Below, piece by piece: positions 24,155 through 33,920 of a stretch of 64,000 nt of DNA. The first letter of the stretch is position 1; every line of letters begins with the position of its first letter. The position numbers and the translations under genes are program-made. This DNA is from Microtetraspora glauca (GTDB taxonomy: Bacteria > Actinomycetota > Actinomycetes > Streptosporangiales > Streptosporangiaceae). Location of the stretch: NCBI GenBank assembly GCA_001570385.1, contig BBYL01000010.1:494456-558455 (forward strand), read 5' to 3'. The notes beneath the pieces are model-generated. The model did no database searches. It was given only the letters and a program-made list of their open reading frames with translations, and had not been told where the DNA came from.

Positions 24155-24260
24155 AAATTCCCCCAAGAGACCACGCACAGACCGAATGCAACAGCATCAT
24201 CATTTCGCGGTTGTTGCGGTCACATGAAAGGCGAGGGTCGCGTCCCTAAGGACGCGACCC

Positions 24261-25724
24261 TTACCCGGTTTGAACGGGAATGCTGATCGTGACTTCGGTC
24301 CCGCCGCCTTCCCTGGGAGCGATAGACAAGCGTCCGGAAAGCTCGCCTACCACCAGCGTGCGGACGATCTGCAATCCGAGGCTTGTGGTCGACTCCAGAT
24401 CGAAATCGGTGGGCAGACCCTTTCCGTCGTCCGCCACCACGACCTCCAGGTGATCCGCGTCCCGGGACACCACGACCTGGATGCTCCCGCTCGCGTGTGA
24501 GAAGCCGTGCTCCACCGCGTTCTGCAGCAGCTCGGTGAGGACCATCGCGATCGGCGTGGCCACGGCCGCGGGCAGCACGCCGAAGCTGCCGATCCGCTTC
24601 GGCGTCACGTGCGCCACGGAGACCTCGGCGGTCATGGCGACGACCCGGTCGGCGATGTCGTCGAACTCGACCATCTCCTCCGGCATCTGGGCCAGGATCT
24701 CGTGCACGATCGCGATCGACCCGACCCGCCGGACCGCCTCCTCCAGCGCCTCCCGGCCTTCGGGGTTGCCGAGCCTGCGGGCCTGGAGCCGGAGCAGCGC
24801 CGCCACGGTCTGCAGGTTGTTCTTCACCCGGTGGTGGATCTCGCGGATCGTGGCGTCCTTGGTCAGCAGCTCGCGCTCCCTGCGGCGCAGCTCCGTCACG
24901 TCGCGGATGAGCACCAGCGCGCCGATCCGGCCGCCGCCGACCACCAGCGGGATCGCCCGGAGCAGCACGACGATGCCGCCGCGCTCCACCTCGGTCTCCC
25001 TCGGGGCACGGCCGCTCGCGACGTGCATCAGGTCCTCGTTGATCGGCTCGTCCCGGTAACAGAGGTCCGCCGTGGTCCGCCCGAGCTCCGCGCCGACCAG
25101 ATCGGCCTGCAGGCCGAGCCTCCGGTACGCGGAGAGCGCGTTGGGCGAGGCGTAGGTGACCCGCCCGGCCCGGTCCAGCCGGAGCAGGCCGTCGCCCACC
25201 CTCGGCGAGCGGACGAGCGTCGGCTCCTCCTCGGGGAACGGGAACCTGCCCTCGGCCACCATCTGCGCCATGTCCGAGGCGCTCTGCAGGTAGGTCAGCT
25301 CCAGCCGGGACGGAGTACGGGCGGACGACAGGTTCGTGGAGCGCTGGATGACCCCGATGAACTCGCCGTCCAGGCCACGCCGTACGGGAATGGTCTCTTC
25401 GCGGACCGGGACGCCGCTGGACCAGTCCGGGTCGCCCTCCCGGCAGATCCGGTGCTCGTTCCAGGCGGTGTCGATCAGCGGGCGTTCGCCCGGCGCCACG
25501 ACCATGCCGACCACGTCGTCGTGGTAGACGGTGGGGCCGGTGGTCGGCCGCATCTGGGCGACGGCCACCCAGCCGGAACCCTCCCTGCGCGGGATCCACA
25601 GGATGAGGTCGGCGAACGACAGGTCGGCGAGCAGCTGCCAGTCGGACACGAGCGAGCGCATCCACTCGATGCCCGCTGCGTCGAGTGTGGTTTGGCGGGA
25701 CACCAGGTCGCTGAGAGTCGGCAC
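24261..25724 (-). CDS. PdtaS-type sensor histidine kinase
   Basis: 487 residues. The N-terminal GAF-like domain opens PTLSDLVSRQTT and includes WQLLADLSFADLILW, matching mycobacterial PdtaS. A PAS domain and then a HisKA_2 dimerisation domain (IREIHHRVKNNLQTVAALL, phospho-His) and HATPase_c (ELLQNAVEHGFSH, DDGKGLP, LGLQIVRTLV) follow. No membrane segment, so cytosolic. GTG 25724 starts at the conserved N-terminus. The ANTAR-type partner PdtaR is not in this window. Confidence 0.88.
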   Translation of the reverse strand: MPTLSDLVSRQTTLDAAGIEWMRSLVSDWQLLADLSFADLILWIPRREGSGWVAVAQMRPTTGPTVYHDDVVGMVVAPGERPLIDTAWNEHRICREGDPDWSSGVPVREETIPVRRGLDGEFIGVIQRSTNLSSARTPSRLELTYLQSASDMAQMVAEGRFPFPEEEPTLVRSPRVGDGLLRLDRAGRVTYASPNALSAYRRLGLQADLVGAELGRTTADLCYRDEPINEDLMHVASGRAPRETEVERGGIVVLLRAIPLVVGGGRIGALVLIRDVTELRRRERELLTKDATIREIHHRVKNNLQTVAALLRLQARRLGNPEGREALEEAVRRVGSIAIVHEILAQMPEEMVEFDDIADRVVAMTAEVSVAHVTPKRIGSFGVLPAAVATPIAMVLTELLQNAVEHGFSHASGSIQVVVSRDADHLEVVVADDGKGLPTDFDLESTTSLGLQIVRTLVVGELSGRLSIAPREGGGTEVTISIPVQTG

Positions 25725-25791
25725 GACTGCATCATGCGTCCGGAACCGGCCCGAAGGCGAATCCACCTGTCCGACCTGCAAAGATGCACCC

Positions 25792-26739
25792 ATGAGTAGG
25801 CCACTCGACACATTGCGTACGGCCACCGCCGGTAGGGAGGCGGCCGGCCTGCGGCGTACCCTGCGCCCGCGCACGCCCGACCGTGACGGGCTGATCGATC
25901 TGGCCTCCAACGACCATCTCGGGCTGTCCGGGGACGACCGGCTCATCAGGGCGGCCGTACGGGCGACGGAGGACTGGGGCACCGGTTCGACCGGCTCACG
26001 GCTCGTCACGGGCACGACACTGCTCCACGCGGAGCTGGAGGCCCGGCTGGCGGCCTTCACCGGGGCTCCTGGCGCCCTCGTCGTCACCGACGCCGTCTTC
26101 TCCGTCGACGGCGACCTCGCGCCGCTTTCCGCATTGCCCGCCGCCGCCGTACGGCACGGCGCCCTCCTGATGGTGGACGAGGCGCATTCCCTCGGGGTCG
26201 TCGGCGAATCCGGCAGAGGCGCGGTGCACGCTGCCGGACTTGCGGGGAAATCACATATTGTGAGAACCGTCACGCTTTCCAAGTCGCTCGGATCTCAGGG
26301 TGGTGCGGTGCTCGGCGCCCCCGAGGTGATCGAGACGCTGATCGAGACGGGGCGTTCGTTCATCTTCGACACCGGGCTCGCCCCCGCCTGCGTCGGCGCC
26401 GCTCTGTGCGCCCTCGAGATCCTGGACGAGCGTCCTGAGCTGCAGAAACGGGCGTCGGCCATCGCGCGGACGCTCGCCGCGACGGCGCGCGAACTCGGCC
26501 TGGAGTCCGGCGGCCCGGCGGCCGCCGTGGTCCCGATCGTGCTCGGCCCGCCCGGGGCCGCGGTCTCAGCGGCGACCCTGTGTGCGGAACTCGGCGTGCG
26601 CGTGGGATGCTTCCGCCCACCATCGGTGCCCCATGGGAGGTCGTGTCTGAGGTTGACCGCTCGGGCCAATCTGGGGTCCGATGACCTCGCGGTGATCAGG
26701 CGGGCGCTCACCGCCGTGGCCGAACGGAAGGTGGGCTAG
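25792..26739 (+). pseudogene. bioF: 8-amino-7-oxononanoate synthase with internal deletion
   Basis: 315 residues, about 70 short of the usual 380-390. The N-terminus, PLP lysine region (TLSKSLGSQGG) and VDEAHSLGV are present. Around residue 97 (nt 26077-26083) the sequence jumps from GAPGALV to VTDAVFSVDGD. In BioF roughly 65-70 residues lie between these points, including the segment that binds the PLP phosphate and the His that stacks on the ring. The frame is kept, so a protein may be made, but activity is doubtful. It could also be an assembly artefact. bioD and a bioB remnant lie downstream on the same strand. Confidence 0.75.
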
Positions 26740-26779
26740 TGAGCCGGCGAACCATCGATGACGGCGTGGGGGAGGCATC

Positions 26780-27514
26780 GTGACCGAACTGACCGAGGAC
26801 ACGCCGAGAGTCCCGAAGTACTACGACGTCAAGCGCAGCCTCCTTGAACTCACCAAGAGCCTGCCTCCGGGCAGCGCGCTGCCGCCCGAGCGCACGCTCG
26901 CCGTGCGGTTCGTGACGTCCCGGACGACCGTGCGGCAGGCCCTGTCGGAACTCGTGGTCGAGGGCCGCCTGTTGCGGATCCAGGGCAAGGGCACGTTCGT
27001 CGCCCAGCCCAAGGTCGCCCAGGTGCTCCAGCTCACCTCCTACACCGGCGATCTCCGCACCGTGGGGCTCGAACCGGACACCAAGATCCTGGACATCAGC
27101 TACATCACCGCGGACGAGCAGCTCGGCCGGCGGCTGGCGATCAATCCGGGGGGCCGGGTGCTGCGCATCCACCGCCTGCGCCTGGCCAACGGCGAGCCGA
27201 TGTCGATCGACACCACGCACCTGTCCGCCCGCAGGTTCCCCCGCCTCCGGCGGGAGCTCGAGGCGCATTCGTCGCTGTACGAGACGCTGCACAACGCGTA
27301 CAACGTGCGGCTGACCGACGCCGAGGAGGTCATCGAGACCGTCCTCGCCACGCCGTACGACGCGCAGGTGCTCGGCGTGGACGTGGGCCTGCCCATGCTG
27401 CTGCTCACCCGGCACGCCTTCGACGCCGACGGGCATCCGGTGGAGTACGCCCAGTCGCTCTATCGCGGCGACCGCTACAAGTTCGTCACGCGTCTGCGCA
27501 GGCCAACCCCCTAG
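26780..27514 (+). CDS. GntR/HutC-family regulator, DasR-like
   Basis: 244 residues: winged helix-turn-helix at about 15-80 ([20 protein letters not shown], then [10 protein letters not shown]) and a UTRA effector domain to the end ([20 protein letters not shown]). Similarity to streptomycete DasR, the N-acetylglucosamine-responsive global repressor, runs the full length ([32 protein letters not shown]). GTG 26780 follows GGGGGAGG. It sits between bioF and bioD. Orthology is inferred from remembered sequence; whether it controls GlcNAc genes is not shown here. Confidence 0.85.
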   Translation: MTELTEDTPRVPKYYDVKRSLLELTKSLPPGSALPPERTLAVRFVTSRTTVRQALSELVVEGRLLRIQGKGTFVAQPKVAQVLQLTSYTGDLRTVGLEPDTKILDISYITADEQLGRRLAINPGGRVLRIHRLRLANGEPMSIDTTHLSARRFPRLRRELEAHSSLYETLHNAYNVRLTDAEEVIETVLATPYDAQVLGVDVGLPMLLLTRHAFDADGHPVEYAQSLYRGDRYKFVTRLRRPTP

Positions 27515-27523
27515 GGTTGCCTG

Positions 27524-28246
27524 ATGAGCATCCTTGTCGTCACCGGCACCGACACCGGTGTGGGGAAGACCGTGGTCACCGCGGCGATAGCCGTACTCGC
27601 TCGGGAGCGAGGGGCCACGGTCGCGGTGGTGAAGCCGGCGCAGACCGGCGTGGCGCCGGGCGAGCCGGGGGACCTCGACGAGGTGATCCGGCTGTCGGGC
27701 ATCACGACGACGTTCGAGTTCGCCCGGTTCCCGGACCCGCTCTCCCCCGCCGCCGCGGCGCGCGAGTCGGGTCTGCCGTCGCTCTCCCTGGTGGAGTCGG
27801 CCGAGCGGATCCGCGAGATCGCCGAGTCCCACCGGCTGGTGATCGTGGAAGGGGCGGGCGGGCTCCTCGTCCGCTTCGACGAGGAGGGCTCAACGCTCGC
27901 GGACCTGGCGCACCTGCTGCACGCCCCGGTGCTGGTGGTCACGCGCGCGGGGCTCGACACGCTCAACCACACCGCGCTGACGCTCGAGGTGATGGCGGGC
28001 CGCGGCGTCGAGCCAGCCGGCGTCGTCATCGGCTCCTGGCCGGCCGAACCCGATCTCGCGGAGCGTCACAACGTCGGCGACCTGGAGATGCTCGCCGCCC
28101 GCCCGCTCGCCGGGGCGCTGCCCGAGGGCGCGGCCGCGCTCGACCGTACGGCTTTCGCCCATGTCGCGCGGGCGGGGATCGGTCCCACGCTCGGCGGCGG
28201 GTTCGACCCGGCCCGGTTCCGATCGACGCTGAGGCTCAGCCTGTGA
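27524..28246 (+). CDS. bioD: Dethiobiotin synthetase
   Basis: 240 residues, full length. ATP-dependent closure of the ureido ring of 7,8-diaminopelargonate with CO2. P-loop GTDTGVGKT, substrate Lys in KPAQTG, and EGAGGLLVRFD are all present. ATG 27524 follows the dasR-like stop closely, suggesting co-transcription. It is the only apparently intact biotin-synthesis gene in the window. Confidence 0.92.
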   Translation: MSILVVTGTDTGVGKTVVTAAIAVLARERGATVAVVKPAQTGVAPGEPGDLDEVIRLSGITTTFEFARFPDPLSPAAAARESGLPSLSLVESAERIREIAESHRLVIVEGAGGLLVRFDEEGSTLADLAHLLHAPVLVVTRAGLDTLNHTALTLEVMAGRGVEPAGVVIGSWPAEPDLAERHNVGDLEMLAARPLAGALPEGAAALDRTAFAHVARAGIGPTLGGGFDPARFRSTLRLSL

Positions 28247-28379
28247 CCGAGACCGCGGAGCGCCCCAAGAGCGCGGACATCCTCCGGGCCGCCCGGGTCC
28301 AGGTTCCGGAGGAGGGCAGCAGGACTTCGGCCTCCTCTCCGACCTCAGGACGCCGATCAAGGCGCTGTCGCAGACCCTC
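28243..28379 (+). pseudogene. bioB: bioB remnant with most of the gene deleted
   Basis: GTG 28243 overlaps the bioD stop and begins a BioB-like N-terminus (SADILRAARVQVPEEG, about residues 10-25). After a junction near 28316 another frame encodes a BioB-like C-terminus (DFGLLSDLRTPIKALSQTL). About 290 residues, including the CxxxCxxC radical-SAM cluster, are missing. The original stop is lost in the end of the convergent sulfurtransferase gene. The assignment rests on short matches to both termini in the expected bioD-bioB position. Confidence 0.55.
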
Positions 28380-29196
28380 AGTGGCTCTCCTTGGGTGTCG
28401 CGGGGTCCGCGCCCCATTCCGTCCATGAGCCGTCGTACACCCTGAGCCGATCGAAGCCGATCTCCCGGAGCGCGACGAAGGCCGCGCTGGCGGATATGCC
28501 GCCGCCGCAGTAGAGGATCGCGGGACGGCCGCGCTCGATGCCCGCCCGCTCGGCGAGTTCGCGGAGGTCGGCCGGCGCGCGCAGCAGGCCGTCGCCGTCG
28601 AAGAGCACGGGCGCGGGCAGCCGGGTGGCACCCGGAATGTGGGCGCCCGCGGCGCCGTAGGTCGCGTCCATACGGCAGTCGACGATGGCGGTTCCGCCCT
28701 GGTCGAGCGCGGCGACGACGTCGTCCTTGGTGGCCCGCAGGTCACGGGCGAGCGGCACCGGATATTCCCTCGGGCCTGGCTCGACCACCTCGCCGGTGAT
28801 CGGACGTCCCTCCCGCCGCCAGGCGGGCAACCCGCCGTCGAGGACGTGCGCCTTCGCGTGCCCGTACTGGCGCAGCGCCCACACCAGCCGGGCCGCCATG
28901 TAGATGCCGCCGTCGTCGTACGCGACCACGGTCGTGTCGGGACCCACTCCGGCGGCGCCGAGGACCCGCGCGAACCTCTCCGGCTCGGCGAGCTGCCCCT
29001 GGATCGGGTCCGTGTCGCTGGACAGGTCGCGTAGCCAGCTCAGGTACACCGCGCCGGGAATGTGCCCGGCGGCGTACGCTCGCTCGCCCGCGGTCTCGTC
29101 GTCGAGCTCCCATCGGACGTCCACGACGCGGACGTCCGGGGACGTCAGTCGCGAGGCGAGGTCGGCGGTGCCGATGAAGGCCGGTGACGAACTCAT
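28378..29196 (-). CDS. Two-domain rhodanese (sulfurtransferase)
   Basis: 272 residues. An inactive N-terminal rhodanese domain (VVDVRWELDD, HIPGAVYL) and a C-terminal active domain with the catalytic Cys in YCGGGISAS. It transfers sulfane sulfur from thiosulfate or 3-mercaptopyruvate to an acceptor. ATG 29196 overlaps the livF stop by four bases, so it is the translationally coupled last gene of the hydroxylase and ABC-transporter operon. Molybdenum hydroxylases need a sulfurated cofactor, a possible link (inference). Confidence 0.88.
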   Translation of the reverse strand: MSSSPAFIGTADLASRLTSPDVRVVDVRWELDDETAGERAYAAGHIPGAVYLSWLRDLSSDTDPIQGQLAEPERFARVLGAAGVGPDTTVVAYDDGGIYMAARLVWALRQYGHAKAHVLDGGLPAWRREGRPITGEVVEPGPREYPVPLARDLRATKDDVVAALDQGGTAIVDCRMDATYGAAGAHIPGATRLPAPVLFDGDGLLRAPADLRELAERAGIERGRPAILYCGGGISASAAFVALREIGFDRLRVYDGSWTEWGADPATPKESH

Positions 29197-29921
29197 GATT
29201 CCTCCTGGGAGCCGAGATAGATCTCTTGTACGCGTGCCGAGGCGATCAGCTCTCCGGCGGGTCCGGACTCGGCGATGTGGCCGGTTTCCAGAACGTAGGC
29301 GTGGTCGGCCAGCTCAAGGGCGAGCCTGGCGTTCTGCTCGACGAGCAGGATCGTGTGGCCGTCGTCGCGCAGCCCGGCCAGCGCCTGGTAGATCCGGCTG
29401 ACGAGCTTGGGCGACAAGCCCATGGACGGCTCGTCGAGGATGAGCAGGGTCGGCCGTGACATCAACGCCCGCCCGATCGCCAGCATCTGCTGCTGGCCGC
29501 CGGAGAGCACGCCCGCCGCGTCCTTCAGCTTCGGCGTCAGCTCGGGGAAGGTGTGCAGGACGTGGTCGAGTCCCGGCTCCTCACGCCATCTCCGGGTACG
29601 CGTCAGCGTCCCCATGCGCAGATTGTCACGGACGGACAGGTTGGCGAAGACCCGCCGCCCTTCCGGGACGTGCGCGACGCCGAGCCGGGCCAGCCGGTGA
29701 GGGGCGTGCCGGCTCACGTCGGTGCCGCCGACCGTGACCGTGCCCGAACGCGGCGTCTGCAGGCCGAGCAGCCCGCGGATCGTCGTGGTCTTCCCCGCTC
29801 CGTTGGTGCCGAGCAGGCAGGTGACCTGGCCTCCGCGAGCCTCGAAGGAGACGCCGTGGACGACCTCCAGCCGCCCGTGGGCGACCCGCAGGTCCCGTAC
29901 GGAGAGAGCGGAGTCGGTCAT
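29193..29921 (-). CDS. livF: Branched-chain-amino-acid-type ABC transporter ATPase (LivF)
   Basis: 242 residues. Walker A GTNGAGKTTT, signature LSGGQQQMLAIGRAL, Walker B LLILDEPSMGL and the H-loop region are in place; VPEGRRVFANLSVRDNL is typical of LivF. It pairs with LivG on the permeases. The start codon overlaps the livG stop. The substrate is unlikely to be amino acids only, given the operon's hydroxylase genes. Confidence 0.9.
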   Translation of the reverse strand: MTDSALSVRDLRVAHGRLEVVHGVSFEARGGQVTCLLGTNGAGKTTTIRGLLGLQTPRSGTVTVGGTDVSRHAPHRLARLGVAHVPEGRRVFANLSVRDNLRMGTLTRTRRWREEPGLDHVLHTFPELTPKLKDAAGVLSGGQQQMLAIGRALMSRPTLLILDEPSMGLSPKLVSRIYQALAGLRDDGHTILLVEQNARLALELADHAYVLETGHIAESGPAGELIASARVQEIYLGSQEES

Positions 29922-30712
29922 GATTCCCGCCGGGGTGCGATCCGGTCGGCGTCGGGTCCGAGGTAGGCCTCGATGACGCGGGGGTCCGCCCGGACCTCGG
30001 CCGGTTCTCCTTCCATGAGCAGCTCTCCGTGGTCGAGCACCGCGATGTGGTCCGAGATCTCCATGACGAGTCTCATGTTGTGCTCGATGAGCAGGACCGC
30101 GGCACCGGCGCCGGCCATCCGGGTCACCTGCTCGCCCACGGCGCGCACGCTTTCCGCGGGCAGCCCGGCGACCGGTTCGTCCAGCACGACCACACGCGGT
30201 TCGAGGGCCAGCACCCGGGCGAGCTCGACCAGCTTGGCCTGTCCGAACGGCAGTGACTCGACCGGCGCGTCGGCCAGTGCCGTCAGGCCGAACCGGTCGA
30301 GCAGTTCCTCCGCCGCCGCGCGCGCCCGCCTGTCCGCGCGTCGTGCCCGAGGCAGGCCGACGACGGCGCTGAGCAGTCCCGCGCCCCCGCGTCCGTACGC
30401 GCCCATCACGACGTTGTCGATCACCGTCAGGCCGGTGAAGATCTCCAGGTTCTGGAAGGTGCGCGCCAGGCCCGCCGTGGCCCGCCGGTCGGGCCCTCTG
30501 CGGGTCAGGTCGTGCCCGGACACGTCTATCCGTCCCGCGTCCGGACGCTCGAAGCCGGACACGATGTTGGCGAGCGTGGTCTTGCCCGCGCCGTTCGGGC
30601 CGATGAGCGCGGTCACCGCGCCGGGGCGTGCCCGGAGCGACACGTCCCGCAGGACGCGGACCCCGCCGAAGCTCTTGGAGATCCCCGTTATGACGAGTCC
30701 CTCGTCGGTCAC
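29918..30712 (-). CDS. livG: Branched-chain-amino-acid-type ABC transporter ATPase (LivG)
   Basis: 264 residues. Walker A GPNGAGKTT, LARTFQNLEIFTGLTV typical of LivG, Walker B VVVLDEPVAGLP and LLIEHNMRLVMEISD. The signature motif is degenerate (LPFGQAKLVELARVL instead of LSGGQ...), a common LivG variation. GTG 30712 overlaps the stop of the permease gene. Confidence 0.9.
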   Translation of the reverse strand: MTDEGLVITGISKSFGGVRVLRDVSLRARPGAVTALIGPNGAGKTTLANIVSGFERPDAGRIDVSGHDLTRRGPDRRATAGLARTFQNLEIFTGLTVIDNVVMGAYGRGGAGLLSAVVGLPRARRADRRARAAAEELLDRFGLTALADAPVESLPFGQAKLVELARVLALEPRVVVLDEPVAGLPAESVRAVGEQVTRMAGAGAAVLLIEHNMRLVMEISDHIAVLDHGELLMEGEPAEVRADPRVIEAYLGPDADRIAPRRES

Positions 30713-31701
30713 GACGCGCTCCCTTCCGTCGCCCGGGCGACGGCGGGCCGTGCCCCGCGCCGCGGCCACCGCGCGCCGGCCGCGCCCGCGACACCGCCGG
30801 GGAATGCCTGGACGACCACGAGGAAGACCAGGCCCACGATGAGCATCTCGTAGCCGGCGTACTCGGTGCCGAGCTCGTCGAGCGCGGTCAGCAGCGCGGC
30901 GCCGATCAGCGGACCCGCGGCTCGTCCCGCACCGCCCACGGTCAGGCCGACCACGCACAGCACCGCCGTCAGGAACCCGAACGACGACGGGCTGACGAAG
31001 GTGGCGTCGAAGGTCTCCAGCGCGCCCGCCACCCCCGCGTAGCACCCGCTGAGCGCGAACGCGAACAACCTCAGCCGGAACGCCCGTACGCCGCTGGCGA
31101 CGGCGGCCGGTTCTGACGCTCCCAGCGCGCGCAACGCCCGGCCCGCCCGCGAACGCTCGAAGTTGTACGCGACGACGACACCGAGCAGGGCGAGGACGGC
31201 GGCCAGCACGTACATGGGGAGCGGGCCGCTGATCTCGATCCCCGCCACCGACAGCGCGGGAATGCCGAGCAGCCCGTTGGGGCCGCCGGTGACTCCCGTC
31301 ATACGCCCGAACAGGATGTACAGGATGTAGCCCGCGCCCAGAGTCGCCATCGTGAAGTACGTCGCGCGCAGGCGCAGTGACGCCGCCCCGATCACCAGCG
31401 CCGCGACGGTGGCCAGCACCGGCGCGGCGACGAAGGCGAGCGCGGGCGGCACGTCCAGGCGGGCGGCGAGGATGCCCGCGGTGTAGGCGCCGAGGCCGTA
31501 GAAGCCCGCCTGGGCGAGTGAGCTCATCCGGGCGTAGCCGTTGATGAAGTTGAGCCCGGTGAGCAGCAGCAGCATCACGCAGAAGCGCAGCTGGATCGCG
31601 CGCGCGAAATCGGAGATGAAGATCAGCGGCATCGCCGCGAGCAGCACCGCGGTGATCACCGGAGTCGTCGGGCGCCATCGACGGATGCGCGAGACGGCCA
31701 T
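30709..31701 (-). CDS. livM: Branched-chain-amino-acid-type ABC permease (LivM)
   Basis: 330 residues with about ten hydrophobic segments. Conserved LivM parts include GLNFINGYARMSSLAQAGFY, ATYFTMATLGAGYILY and TGGPNGLLGIP. The frame overlaps livG by 4 bp and abuts livH. Confidence 0.9.
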   Translation of the reverse strand: MAVSRIRRWRPTTPVITAVLLAAMPLIFISDFARAIQLRFCVMLLLLTGLNFINGYARMSSLAQAGFYGLGAYTAGILAARLDVPPALAFVAAPVLATVAALVIGAASLRLRATYFTMATLGAGYILYILFGRMTGVTGGPNGLLGIPALSVAGIEISGPLPMYVLAAVLALLGVVVAYNFERSRAGRALRALGASEPAAVASGVRAFRLRLFAFALSGCYAGVAGALETFDATFVSPSSFGFLTAVLCVVGLTVGGAGRAAGPLIGAALLTALDELGTEYAGYEMLIVGLVFLVVVQAFPGGVAGAAGARWPRRGARPAVARATEGSAS

Positions 31702-32576
31702 CAGACGCGCACCACCTTCCGCTGGGAGAACAGGCCGGTCGGCCGGGTGAACAGAATGATCAGCAGGATCACGAACGCGACCGCGTCGCCGTAGGCGGCC
31801 GATCCGTAACCGGCGACCGCCGCCTCCACGAGCCCGATGACGAGTCCGCCGATCACCGCGCCGTAGAGGTTGCCCAGCCCGCCGAGCATCGCGGCGGCGA
31901 AGCCCTTGAGCCCGAGCAGGGTGCCGGACTCGTACGACATGACGGACAGCGGCGCCAGCCCGGCTCCGCCGAGGGCGCCGAGGACGGCGGCGATCACGAA
32001 GACCCAGCGGGCCACGCTGTGGAACGGGACGCCGAGCGACGTGACCACCTCGGGATCATCGGCCGCCGCCCGCAGGATCGTGCCCTGCCGGGTACGCCGG
32101 AAGAAGAGCGACAGGCCGACCGCCACGACGAAGACCACGGCGAGGTTCCACAACGTCTGCGTGTCGGCGACGGCGCCGCCCACACGCAGGGGCCGCTCGC
32201 CGAGGAAGTGCGGCAGCCCGTACGTCTTGCGGTCGGTGAGCAGCAGGACGGCCGCCTTGAGCGCGACCGCCAGCCCGATCGTGGCGATCGTGATGATCTC
32301 GGCGGAGCGGGCGCCGGAGAAGCGGCTCACGGCGAGCTCGGTCACCAGTCCCGCCACGACGCCCGCCGCCACCGCGCACAGGACGCTGACCGGCAGCGGC
32401 GGGTGCCACACCTCGTGGACGACGCCGGCGACGACACCGCCCACCATGACGTACTCGCCCTGGGCGAAGTTCACCGCGCCGGTGCCGTTGGCCACGACGC
32501 CGAATCCGACCGCGACCAGCGCGTACACCGCGCCCACGCTGAGGCCGGCGAACACCACTTGGAGCAGGAGATTCAT
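31701..32576 (-). CDS. livH: Branched-chain-amino-acid-type ABC permease (LivH)
   Basis: 291 residues with about eight membrane segments. Conserved LivH parts are GAVNFAQGEYVMVGG and AAMLGGLGNLYGAVIGGLVI. It is followed immediately by livM (the stop of one overlaps the start of the other). Confidence 0.9.
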   Translation of the reverse strand: MNLLLQVVFAGLSVGAVYALVAVGFGVVANGTGAVNFAQGEYVMVGGVVAGVVHEVWHPPLPVSVLCAVAAGVVAGLVTELAVSRFSGARSAEIITIATIGLAVALKAAVLLLTDRKTYGLPHFLGERPLRVGGAVADTQTLWNLAVVFVVAVGLSLFFRRTRQGTILRAAADDPEVVTSLGVPFHSVARWVFVIAAVLGALGGAGLAPLSVMSYESGTLLGLKGFAAAMLGGLGNLYGAVIGGLVIGLVEAAVAGYGSAAYGDAVAFVILLIILFTRPTGLFSQRKVVRV

Positions 32577-32627
32577 CGCAGTCCTCGTTCTGGTACGGCG
32601 CCCGGCCGGGCCGGGCGCCCTGGCATC

Positions 32628-33830
32628 TCAGCCGGCGAGTACGAAGCGCTCGCCATCCCACTTGATCATTTCCACGCCGTCCGTGCCGAGGCCGCTGTGG
32701 TCCTGGGCGCTGTAGCGGAAGACGCCCGTGACCCCGACGTGCTCGCCGAGGGTCTCCAACGCCTTGGCCGCCAGCGGACCGTCGGTGCTCTTCGCCTTCC
32801 CGATCGCCTCGGCGGCGAGCATCAGGGCGTCGTACGCCTGGCCCGCGTAGACGTTGGGCTGCTCGTGGTACTTGGCCTCGTACGCCGCGGCGAATTCGCC
32901 GATCGTCTTCTTCTGCGGGTCCGAGTCGGGCAGCAGGTCGGCGACGGGAAGCTTGGGCGAGGACAGGACGGTGCCGACGCCCGCGTCGCCCGCCTGCTTC
33001 ATGTACCGGTCGTCGACGAATCCGAAGCTGTGCTGGATCAGCGCCGCCCCGTCGGTCACGACCGTCCGCGCGTTCTTCAGGAACGTCACCCCCGAGCTGT
33101 CGGTCGTCCAGGCGAGGTACGCCTGCGGCTTCCCGGCGCCCAGCTTGGTCAGCAGCGGGGTGAAGTCGCCGGTCCCGGGGTCGAAGGAGGCCACCGCCAG
33201 TTTGAGGCCGGCGGCCGGCAGCTCCTTCTCGGCGACCTCGAGCGCGGACTGCCCGAAGCCGCTGGTGTCGGGGAGCAGCGCGACGTTCGTGACGCCCTTG
33301 GCCTTCCAGAACTCGATGATCTTTTGCATGACGACCGTGTCGTTGAACGTCGCCTTGAAGGTCAGCGGATGCTCGGTCTCCGGCTGCACGATGGCGCGCG
33401 CGCCCTCGGTGGCCACGAAGAGCTTCTTCGCCGACGCGGTCAGCTGTCCCATGGCGAGCGCGATGCCGCTGGAGCTTCCGCCGCCCACGATGGCGTCGAC
33501 CTTGTCGTCGGTCAGCAGCTTGCGGGTCTGGGTCACCGCGGTGGAGGTGTCACCGGCCGGGTCGTAGAACTTCCACTCGATCTTCCTGCCGTCGATGCCG
33601 CCGCGCTGGTTGATCTGTTCGACGGCGAGCTCGGTGCCCTTGCGCATCTTGTCGCCGACGTTCGCGGCGGGGCCGGTGACCGAGTACAGCGTGCCGATCT
33701 TGATGGCGGCGGAGTCCTCCGCACCGGCGTCCGCACCGGCGTCGGCGCCGGCGGAGCATCCGGCCGCGAGCGCCGCGGTGATCGTGAGGGCGATCGGCGT
33801 GGTCAGCCGCCACCGAAGTCGTCTGGTCAT
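32628..33830 (-). CDS. livK: ABC transporter substrate-binding lipoprotein (LivK type)
   Basis: 400 residues. Signal peptide with lipobox LAAGC (Cys25), then a type I periplasmic-binding fold: IKIGTLYSVTGPAANVG, GGIDGRKIEWKFYDPAGD, VDAIVGGGSSSG, YAGQAYDALMLAAEAI. ATG 33830 follows AGGAGA. As the recognition component it defines the uptake substrate of the operon, which cannot be read from sequence. Confidence 0.9.
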   Translation of the reverse strand: MTRRLRWRLTTPIALTITAALAAGCSAGADAGADAGAEDSAAIKIGTLYSVTGPAANVGDKMRKGTELAVEQINQRGGIDGRKIEWKFYDPAGDTSTAVTQTRKLLTDDKVDAIVGGGSSSGIALAMGQLTASAKKLFVATEGARAIVQPETEHPLTFKATFNDTVVMQKIIEFWKAKGVTNVALLPDTSGFGQSALEVAEKELPAAGLKLAVASFDPGTGDFTPLLTKLGAGKPQAYLAWTTDSSGVTFLKNARTVVTDGAALIQHSFGFVDDRYMKQAGDAGVGTVLSSPKLPVADLLPDSDPQKKTIGEFAAAYEAKYHEQPNVYAGQAYDALMLAAEAIGKAKSTDGPLAAKALETLGEHVGVTGVFRYSAQDHSGLGTDGVEMIKWDGERFVLAG

Positions 33831-33920
33831 GGGTCTCTCCTGAGGGGATTCGCGACGCCTCGGCATCGCGGGAAAGCGTGAGGGAAACGGGGAGAAGGAG
33901 CGGGCGGAGACGGCGACGAG

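Noticed and set aside
26780..27514. A DasR operator (dre site) near the protease array
   Set aside because: I looked for the dre-type palindrome ACTGGTCTAGACCAGT in the array intergenic regions and saw no convincing match.
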